Positions 58,628 through 64,000 of a stretch of DNA of 64,000 bases are shown in pieces (position 1 is the stretch's first letter; the number at the start of each line of letters is the position of its first letter). The notes below the pieces were generated by a model. It searched no databases and was not told where the DNA came from. It saw nothing but the letters and a program-made list of their open reading frames with translations. The translations under genes were made by a program, and so were the position numbers. Source of the stretch: Flagellimonas sp. S3867 (lineage in GTDB: Bacteria; Bacteroidota; Bacteroidia; Flavobacteriales; Flavobacteriaceae). The stretch lies in contig NZ_JACVMN010000003.1 in the NCBI RefSeq assembly GCF_014698935.1, forward strand, positions 124,001-188,000, given 5' to 3'.

Positions 58628-59944
58628 TTGGAAGACAAAATAGCATTTGATATTCATAGTTTGGGAGAAACCAAATACAAATCTCCCCTTCAGTTAAGCA
58701 CTGTTAGGGGAGATAGTATTTTTAATTTTGTTGATGAGAAGGACAGAATGGTTTTTGACCTTTCTATGGAGCATTATCAACAATGTGTTTCCAATCAAGA
58801 CGAACCCTTATGTCTTGAAAAAGCAGGCCCGCGACAGCAGATATTTTTTGACCCCGCTAAAACTACTGCTGCAATTGTGACTTGCGGTGGACTATGTCCA
58901 GGGATCAATAATGTCATTCGCGGTGTGGTAATGGCACTTCATTACTTTTATGGTATAAAACGAACTTTGGGAGTTCCGTATGGTTATGAAGGCCTAAACC
59001 CGGCATTTGGTCATGAATTGATTGAATTGAACCCTGATAAAGTTAAAGACATTCATCAATTTGGAGGAACCTTTTTAGGATCTTCCCGAGGAGGTCAAAG
59101 TGTTTCGGTAATGGTAGATACTTTAATTCAGAATAAGGTTGATATCCTTTTTGCCATTGGTGGAGATGGCACCCTAAAGGGTGTAGATGCCATTGGTGAG
59201 GAAATCGAGAAAAGAAATGCAAAAATCAGTGTGGTTGGAATTCCAAAAACCATAGATAATGATATCGACTTAATTGATAAATCTTTTGGTTTTGAAACTG
59301 CTTTCGATGTGGCAAGTCCCATATTAAGAGATGCCCATAATGAAGCGGCTGGAGCTTACAACGGAATTTCCATTGTAAAATTGATGGGAAGGGACAGCGG
59401 ATTTATTGCTGCTTCGGCTTCACTTGCCATGCCTGTGGTGAATTTTGTATTGGTTCCCGAAATGGACTTTGCATTGGAGGGTGAAAACGGTTTTTTGGAG
59501 GCCCTGCGAAAACGACTTGAACATAAAAAACATGCCGTTATTGTTGTGGCAGAAGGAGCAGGACAACATTTGTTCCAACAAAAAAGTGAAGTCAAAGATG
59601 CATCAGGAAATGTAAAACATGCCGATATCGGTCTTTTCTTAAAAGAAAAAATTAAAGAATATTTTACAGATATTCCTGTCACTATAAAGTACATTGACCC
59701 TAGTTATATTGTTCGAAGCGCTCCTGCAAACTCCAGTGATAGTGTTTACTGCGGAAGGCTAGCTTACCATGCTGTTCACGGAGCAATGGCTGGCAAAACA
59801 AGATTTGTGGTAAGCAAGGTCAATAACAAGTATGTTTACATCCCCATTTCTGAGGTGACCAAAAAGCGAAAAAAGATTGAACTCGAAAGCGAATTCTGGT
59901 TTTCGGTTTTGCAGAGTACCGGTCAACCCTTCTCTCTTAAATAG
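58628..59944 (+). CDS. 6-phosphofructokinase, ATP-type signature
   Basis: A protein of 438 residues, starting at TTG 58628; no nearer ATG fits the N-terminus. GGLCPGINNVIRG, GGDGTLKG with G178-D180-G181 (a Gly after the Asp favours ATP over pyrophosphate), the catalytic PKTIDNDID, MGRDSGFIA and a longer N-terminal extension than E. coli PfkA. It catalyses the committed glycolytic step. It lies 11 bases after pckA, so a glycolytic and a PEP/oxaloacetate enzyme are induced together. A pyrophosphate-dependent activity cannot be fully excluded. Confidence 0.88.
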   Translation: MEDKIAFDIHSLGETKYKSPLQLSTVRGDSIFNFVDEKDRMVFDLSMEHYQQCVSNQDEPLCLEKAGPRQQIFFDPAKTTAAIVTCGGLCPGINNVIRGVVMALHYFYGIKRTLGVPYGYEGLNPAFGHELIELNPDKVKDIHQFGGTFLGSSRGGQSVSVMVDTLIQNKVDILFAIGGDGTLKGVDAIGEEIEKRNAKISVVGIPKTIDNDIDLIDKSFGFETAFDVASPILRDAHNEAAGAYNGISIVKLMGRDSGFIAASASLAMPVVNFVLVPEMDFALEGENGFLEALRKRLEHKKHAVIVVAEGAGQHLFQQKSEVKDASGNVKHADIGLFLKEKIKEYFTDIPVTIKYIDPSYIVRSAPANSSDSVYCGRLAYHAVHGAMAGKTRFVVSKVNNKYVYIPISEVTKKRKKIELESEFWFSVLQSTGQPFSLK

Positions 59945-59964
59945 CCCACCCAATTTTCAAACTG

Positions 59965-60007
59965 TGACAAATGTCATTTTTTTCCCTTGCCCAAGTCGGT
60001 AATTTGG
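59965..60007 (+). promoter_or_regulatory. FNR/FixK-like operator and short -7 element for the hibernation factor
   Basis: TGAC-AAAT-GTCA at 59965-59976, then TAATTTG at 60000-60006 (seven-base variant), 23 bases later. Confidence 0.75.
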
Positions 60008-60030
60008 TGTAAACATTAATGCAAATTGTC

Positions 60031-60330
60031 ATGGTAGTAAACATTCAATATCAGAAAATGCAAACAAGTGAATCGTTGAACAAACTCTTGTTGAAAAAGC
60101 TCGACAGGCTTGGAAAAAATTACAGCTGGTTGATCAAGGCCAACGTACTTTTTAAAATTGAAAATGACAGAGCTGGTGAAGACAAGGTTTGCGAGATTGA
60201 ATTGAGTGCTCCTGGACCACGCCTTTTTGCGAAGTCGAAATCTAACGATTTTGAAAAATCCATGTCCGAAACCGTGGATGATCTTAAACGACAGTTGGAG
60301 AAAAGACAAGGGATGTTTATTGCCCATTAA
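60031..60330 (+). CDS. Ribosome hibernation promoting factor family (short HPF/RaiA)
   Basis: About 99 residues from the ATG at 60031 (MVVNIQYQKMQTSESLNKLLLKKLDRL); an ATG at 60019 would add four residues. It has the beta-alpha-beta3-alpha layout of HPF/RaiA with a basic helix and C-terminal helix (SMSETVDDLKRQLEKRQG), and no long-HPF tail. It binds the 30S decoding region and silences ribosomes in starvation. An FNR-like promoter with the exact ATGACAAATGTCAT-type core links hibernation to low oxygen. Confidence 0.85.
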   Translation: MVVNIQYQKMQTSESLNKLLLKKLDRLGKNYSWLIKANVLFKIENDRAGEDKVCEIELSAPGPRLFAKSKSNDFEKSMSETVDDLKRQLEKRQGMFIAH

Positions 60331-60378
60331 CGATGAGTGCTTCAGAGCTTGATTTGGAGCGAATCAAAACCTTTTACA

Positions 60379-61005
60379 ATGAAAACTAAATTGTTAATCC
60401 TTAGTATTTTGATTTTATCGGGATGCTCTTCCACCAAGTTGGTAAGTACATGGAAAAACCCGGATATTGTATTATTTGATGCGTACAAAGTGCTAGTTGT
60501 TGGAATGGCCCAAGATGAGAACGTTCGTATTGAATTTGAGACTCGTTTAAAAGAAAGGTTGAACAAAAAAGGAGTTGAAGCTATGCGGAGCATAGATCTT
60601 TTTGATGTGCAATTTACTTCTTCAGAAAAATCGGAGAAAGAATTATCAGAGGTTGAACAGCAGCTTTTGGACAAAGGTTTTGATGCCATTTTGTTTACAA
60701 AGGTGGTAGGCACAGAGAATAAAAGAACATTTCGTGAACGAATGCGGAATTTGAACAATATGTACACCGATTTTAGCAACGACTATTTGGAACATCAGGA
60801 TATTTATTACGATTCTGGGTATTATGAAACTTTCAATATTTATCAAACTGAGACGTCCTTGTACTGTATTTGTGTGGACAAGGAAAGGGAATTGATTTGG
60901 AGGGGAAACATTGATGTTTCTGAACCGGTTAATATGGATAAGACCATTGATTCATACATCAAACTTATCGCGGAAAAAATGAAAGAGCAAGAGGTGCTCT
61001 TTTAG
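60379..61005 (+). CDS. Lipoprotein of DUF4136-like type, unknown
   Basis: About 208 residues from the ATG at 60379, with the lipobox LSGCSST. STWKNPDIVLFDAYKVLVVGMAQDENVRIEFETRL and the terminal IDSYIKLIAEKMKEQEV resemble a flavobacterial lipoprotein family related to DUF4136. Its stop codon sits in a terminator stem. It is 48 bases after the HPF gene on the same strand and is probably in the same transcript. Location: inner or outer membrane, periplasmic side. Confidence 0.65.
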   Translation: MKTKLLILSILILSGCSSTKLVSTWKNPDIVLFDAYKVLVVGMAQDENVRIEFETRLKERLNKKGVEAMRSIDLFDVQFTSSEKSEKELSEVEQQLLDKGFDAILFTKVVGTENKRTFRERMRNLNNMYTDFSNDYLEHQDIYYDSGYYETFNIYQTETSLYCICVDKERELIWRGNIDVSEPVNMDKTIDSYIKLIAEKMKEQEVLF

Positions 61006-61015
61006 GCTTTTTTCA
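60982..61015 (+). terminator. Terminator overlapping the end of the lipoprotein gene
   Basis: AAAGAGCA (60982-60989) pairs with TGCTCTTT (60995-61002) around a five-base loop, followed by TTAGGCTTTTTT. Confidence 0.6.
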
Positions 61016-61037
61016 TGAGCAAATGGGTGTTGGGCAT

Positions 61038-61166
61038 TTATAAAAGGCCAATAAAATCCAATAAAATGCATATTGGGATTGCAACCAAAATAAGTACAAG
61101 CACAAATACCATTAGTCGTAAAAAGCCAACAAGCATCTTGCTGCCAAAGGAAACTTCATCAGTCAT
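61038..61166 (-). CDS. Small single-helix membrane protein (42 residues)
   Basis: The reading frame starts at ATG 61166 with MTDEVSFGSKMLVGFLRL and continues with a helix MVFVLVLILVAIPICILL, ending DFIGLL. One membrane span with a polar amphipathic N-terminus. No family is recognised. It fills an otherwise empty 265-base gap between the lipoprotein and the sugar porter. The frame is open and hydrophobic but short, so the call is tentative. Confidence 0.4.
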   Translation of the reverse strand: MTDEVSFGSKMLVGFLRLMVFVLVLILVAIPICILLDFIGLL

Positions 61167-61270
61167 AATAGTGTAATTTCCTTCAATGTACGGAATTATT
61201 CAATTATCGATTATAAATTTTTTACCGTTATTCGATTAAAGGACAATTTTTAAGTATGTCCTGTTATGAT

Positions 61271-62617
61271 CTACTCTTTTTTAATCAATTTTTTGGCTAA
61301 TTCCTCTAAAGAAACTCCTTTTGTTTCTGGCATTTTAAAGATTGCCCATAAGAGTTGTAGTACCATCATACCGGCAAAAAAGTAATATATGTACCATACA
61401 GAGTCCTTCATGTAACCTTCTTGGCCATCAAGAAATAGTGGAGTCACCAAGGTAATCAATGCGGCAAAGACCCAATGTGTGCTTGTGCCCCAAGACTGTC
61501 CATAGGCACGAACACGATTTGGGAATATTTCGGAGATAAACACCCATATTACCGCACCTTGCCCTATGGCATGCGAAGCCACGAACAAACATATAAATAG
61601 GATGGTAAATGAAGGGGCCAATTGCTGTTGAAAACAAATACCCACCATAATCAAACTGAAGATATATCCTATGGATCCAATAATGATCAACTGACGGCGG
61701 CCTAATTTATCAAGCAATCTCACTCCAATAATGGTAAAAACCAAGTTTACAATGCCTATGGCTATAGAGTTGAAAAGCGATTCTTTTCCTCCCAGTCCTG
61801 CTTGTTCCAATATTTCGGGAGCATAATACAGGACAAAGTTTATTCCTGATAATTGATTGAAAAATGCAATGAAAAACCCCAACCATAAGATGTTCGAGTA
61901 TTTTTTTTGAAATAGGCCGTCATTGGTGGTAGATTGATCGAGATTGGATTCGATTTCCCGAATTTGGTTTTCAGCCTCTTCTGGAGAATAAATTCTATTG
62001 AATACTTCCAGGGCTGCTTTGGTATCTTTTTTTTGTGAGATCAACCACCTTGGACTGTTTGGTATCTTCAATACCATGAGGGTGTACAGTAAGGCAGGAA
62101 TAGCTTCAATTCCAAGCATCCAACGCCAGTCGTTCGCTCCATCAAAACCTTTGAGCGCCCAATTTGATATAAAGGCGATTAAAATTCCGAAAACAAGCCA
62201 AAATTGGTATAATCCTCCCAATTTTCCACGGTTACTGCTCGTAGTAATTTCAGAAATGTAAATAGGGGCAGCAACAGACGATACGCCGACCCCAATACCG
62301 CCAATAAAACGAAAGAAGGAAAATAGATATGGTTCAGGTGAAAAGGCACATCCCAGAGCGGAAATGAAAAAGAACACTCCTACCCAAAACAAGGTTCTTT
62401 TCCTGCCCAATATTTTTGTGGGGATTCCTCCAAGCAAAGCTCCGAGAACCGTTCCCCATAACGCCATGCTCATGATAAATGTGCCATGAAATAATGGACT
62501 TGTGTTCCAAAGTTCTTTAATAGGCAGGTTGGCCCCGCTGATGACAACGGTATCAAAACCAAATAAAAAACCCGCTAAAGCAGCGGTGAGTGAAATTCTA
62601 AAAATGCGATTTTTCAT
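61271..62617 (-). CDS. MFS sugar porter (XylE/GLUT-like)
   Basis: A protein of 448 residues with 12 helices. Sugar porter signatures: GFLFGFDTVVISGA, GRKRTLFW, RFIGGIGVGVSSVAAPIYISEI, the quinone-like QLSGINFVLYYAPEI, DKLGRRQLI and the C-terminal PETKGVSLEEL. It imports a monosaccharide, probably with protons. No kinase or regulator for one particular sugar is nearby. It lies 31 bases after the KDO transferase gene on the same strand. Confidence 0.92.
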   Translation of the reverse strand: MKNRIFRISLTAALAGFLFGFDTVVISGANLPIKELWNTSPLFHGTFIMSMALWGTVLGALLGGIPTKILGRKRTLFWVGVFFFISALGCAFSPEPYLFSFFRFIGGIGVGVSSVAAPIYISEITTSSNRGKLGGLYQFWLVFGILIAFISNWALKGFDGANDWRWMLGIEAIPALLYTLMVLKIPNSPRWLISQKKDTKAALEVFNRIYSPEEAENQIREIESNLDQSTTNDGLFQKKYSNILWLGFFIAFFNQLSGINFVLYYAPEILEQAGLGGKESLFNSIAIGIVNLVFTIIGVRLLDKLGRRQLIIIGSIGYIFSLIMVGICFQQQLAPSFTILFICLFVASHAIGQGAVIWVFISEIFPNRVRAYGQSWGTSTHWVFAALITLVTPLFLDGQEGYMKDSVWYIYYFFAGMMVLQLLWAIFKMPETKGVSLEELAKKLIKKE

Positions 62618-62648
62618 ATAAAAGTCGGTTCGTATTGGCCTGCGGAAG

Positions 62649-63893
62649 TTAGAGAAAAGTTTTGATATGATCTAGGATCAAGTTGGTGGCCCCTCTATTT
62701 TCATTAACATAAGACGCGTTTATTGTTCCGGTTTTCCGCATAAAATCAACATCGGTTATAAAACGATCCATAAGACTTTTGAACTCCGACGGATTGGTGA
62801 TCACCAAAATCCCTTTATTGTCCACTAAATCCTCTGCCTCTTTAAAACCTTCGTACTTAGGGCCAATTACTATGGGAATGCCAAAAGTTGCGGGCTCAAG
62901 GGTGTTATGTAATCCTGTAGCGAAGGCTCCTCCGACATAGGCGACATTGGCATAACTGTAAATTTTGGTCAGTAGTCCAATGGTGTCAACAATCAGCACT
63001 TCAAAATCAGCAAGACTTTTATCTTCTATCTCGGAAAAACAAATGGATTTTTTATGGATGATGTTTTTCAAACCATCAATATGTCCTTGTTTTATGTTAT
63101 GGGGAGCGATTACAAACTTTGTTGGGGCATCTGTTGAATTTATATACTCGACAAGTAATTTCTCATCTTCAGGCCAACTGCTGCCCGCTACCATGCAAAA
63201 ATGGTTGTTTTTAAATTTCTCCATAAAGTCAAGATGGTTGTCTTGCCCCATTATTTTTGAAACCCTATCAAAACGCGTATCACCACTGATGGTAACATTA
63301 TCATACCCGATTGATTTCAACAGTGCTTCGGAAGTTTTGTCTTGGACAAAGAAATGTGAAAAAGCGCCTAGAGTTTTTCGCATAAAACCGCCATACCACT
63401 TAAAGAAAATCTGTTTTTTTGAAAATATGGCCGAAATCAAAAAGGTTGGAATGTTTCTTTGCTTCAGTTCATGTAAATAATTTGGCCAAATTTCATATTT
63501 CACAAAAATTGCCACTTCAGGATTTACCATTTCCAAAAACCGCTTTGCGTTGAATTTTGTGTCCAATGGTAGATAAACAACAGCATCTGCAATGGGGGAG
63601 TCCTTTTTGATTTCATACCCCGATGGGGAAAAAAAAGTTAGTACAATTTTATATGATGAATAGTGGACTCTGAGTTTCTCTAAAATGGGCAGCCCTTGTT
63701 CATATTCTCCCAATGAAGCAACATGCATCCAAATGACCTTTTCATTGGTCAAGTGTTTTGCACTTAAAATCGCTCGCGTTCGTTTTCTGCCTTTAACAAA
63801 AAGGCTGATTTTTGTGTTAAAGATTGCAATTAGGTGCAATACGATCCAAGTAAAGTGCAGTAGAATGTTATAAAGTGAACGCACTGAAATCAT
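62649..63893 (-). CDS. waaA: 3-deoxy-D-manno-octulosonic acid (KDO) transferase
   Basis: A protein of 414 residues: an N-terminal membrane anchor (residues about 8-28), then a GT-B fold with WMHVASLGEYEQGLPILEKL, KYEIWPNYL, ISAIFSKKQ, SGDTRFDRV and GSSWPEDE, and the C-terminal VGGAFATGLHNTLEPATFGIP. It attaches KDO to lipid A at the inner face of the cytoplasmic membrane. It is divergent from the aminotransferase start at the window edge. A housekeeping gene with no FNR-like operator. Confidence 0.93.
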   Translation of the reverse strand: MISVRSLYNILLHFTWIVLHLIAIFNTKISLFVKGRKRTRAILSAKHLTNEKVIWMHVASLGEYEQGLPILEKLRVHYSSYKIVLTFFSPSGYEIKKDSPIADAVVYLPLDTKFNAKRFLEMVNPEVAIFVKYEIWPNYLHELKQRNIPTFLISAIFSKKQIFFKWYGGFMRKTLGAFSHFFVQDKTSEALLKSIGYDNVTISGDTRFDRVSKIMGQDNHLDFMEKFKNNHFCMVAGSSWPEDEKLLVEYINSTDAPTKFVIAPHNIKQGHIDGLKNIIHKKSICFSEIEDKSLADFEVLIVDTIGLLTKIYSYANVAYVGGAFATGLHNTLEPATFGIPIVIGPKYEGFKEAEDLVDNKGILVITNPSEFKSLMDRFITDVDFMRKTGTINASYVNENRGATNLILDHIKTFL

Positions 63894-63944
63894 TTTCCGC
63901 TAAAATACATTCTTTCAGCAATAGGCCATCGCCGCTTTATTTCT

Positions 63945-63952
63945 TAATTTTG
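63945..63952 (+). promoter_or_regulatory. Bacteroidota -7 element for the gene at the window edge
   Basis: TAATTTTG matches TAnnTTTG exactly and lies 21 bases before the ATG at 63973. There is no FNR-like operator upstream, so it looks like a plain housekeeping promoter. Confidence 0.5.
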
Positions 63953-63972
63953 TTTACTCACATATTTTTCGG

Positions 63973-64000
63973 ATGAAGAAAATTCAAATGGTTGACCTTA
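63973..64000 (+). CDS. Start of a DegT/DnrJ/EryC1-type aminotransferase (cut by the window)
   Basis: Only nine codons are present: MKKIQMVDL. This opening is typical of DegT/DnrJ/EryC1/StrS sugar aminotransferases in flavobacteria, which often lie divergent from waaA. The rest is outside the window, so the call rests on nine residues and context. Confidence 0.5.

Noticed and set aside
58628-59944. Pyrophosphate-dependent phosphofructokinase
   Set aside because: The signature is GGDGT rather than GGDDS, which favours ATP; kept as a minor alternative.
1-64000. CRISPR arrays, rRNA, tRNA, riboswitches, prophage genes
   Set aside because: Gaps are short and were read on both strands; no repeat-spacer pattern, cloverleaf or phage-like gene was recognised. 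A covariance-model search was not possible.

Overview
The window comes from an AT-rich chromosome of a Bacteroidota species, most likely a marine-type member of the Flavobacteriaceae. Pointers are the fused CcoN-CcoO oxidase, single-haem CcoP, the Bacteroidota promoter element TAnnTTTG upstream of many genes, lipoprotein and TonB styles, and several protein families common in that group. I see no rRNA, tRNA, CRISPR array, insertion sequence or phage gene.

Layout. 0-9 kb: TerB-like protein, deoC-deoD, FMN lipoprotein, dodecin, GyrI-like protein, upp, and a minus-strand operon of a beta-CASP hydrolase, an ATP-cone/nuclease-like protein and a small protein headed by a universal stress protein (USP). 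9-16 kb: array of seven two-domain USPs with an embedded thioredoxin. 16-19 kb: triple-PAS histidine kinase and a response regulator fused to a Crp/FNR domain. 19-24 kb: USP, WG-repeat protein, DUF2953/GerW-like pair, site-2 protease. 24-30 kb: macrolide/lipoprotein-type ABC exporter, MlaEFD lipid transport genes, HMA protein, L,D-transpeptidase. 30-36 kb: CbpA/CbpM chaperone pair, patatin lipase, bestrophin, deaminase, threonine dehydratase-like enzyme. 36-48 kb: USP, FNR-like regulator, and the cbb3 oxidase locus (ccoI, DoxX-like, ccoS, ccoNO, ccoQ, ccoP, ccoG, ccoH, SafE family) followed by a CoA-transferase. 48-54 kb: hemN-usp, a GCS2-CBS fusion with an aspartoacylase-like gene, tonB. 54-61 kb: usp-SLC13-pckA-pfkA operon, hibernation factor, lipoprotein. 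61-64 kb: small membrane protein, sugar porter, KDO transferase, and the first codons of a DegT-type aminotransferase.

The main discovery is regulatory. I find 23 intergenic copies of a palindrome TGAY-N4-RTCA (usually aTGAC/T....G/ATCAt), and in nearly every case a TAnnTTTG-like -7 element starts exactly 23 bases beyond it. This places the palindrome centre near -41.5, as for class II FNR/CRP activators. The sites sit before most USP units, the cbb3 genes, hemN, the FNR-like gene itself, thioredoxin, mla genes, tonB, the hibernation factor and the usp-SLC13-pckA-pfkA operon. Two regulators in the window share nearly the same recognition helix (ATES-x-IR): the FNR-like protein with four cysteines and the REC-Crp fusion. 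The kinase paired with the fusion has a first PAS domain that aligns without gaps to the FixL haem histidine and oxygen-sensing arginine. I infer a condensed FixL-FixJ/FixK plus FNR low-oxygen system driving a dormancy-like regulon (stress proteins, ribosome hibernation, high-affinity oxidase, anaerobic haem synthesis, fermentative carbon flow), comparable in content to rhizobial FixK2 and mycobacterial DosR regulons. The motif grid is seen directly; the signals sensed are inference.
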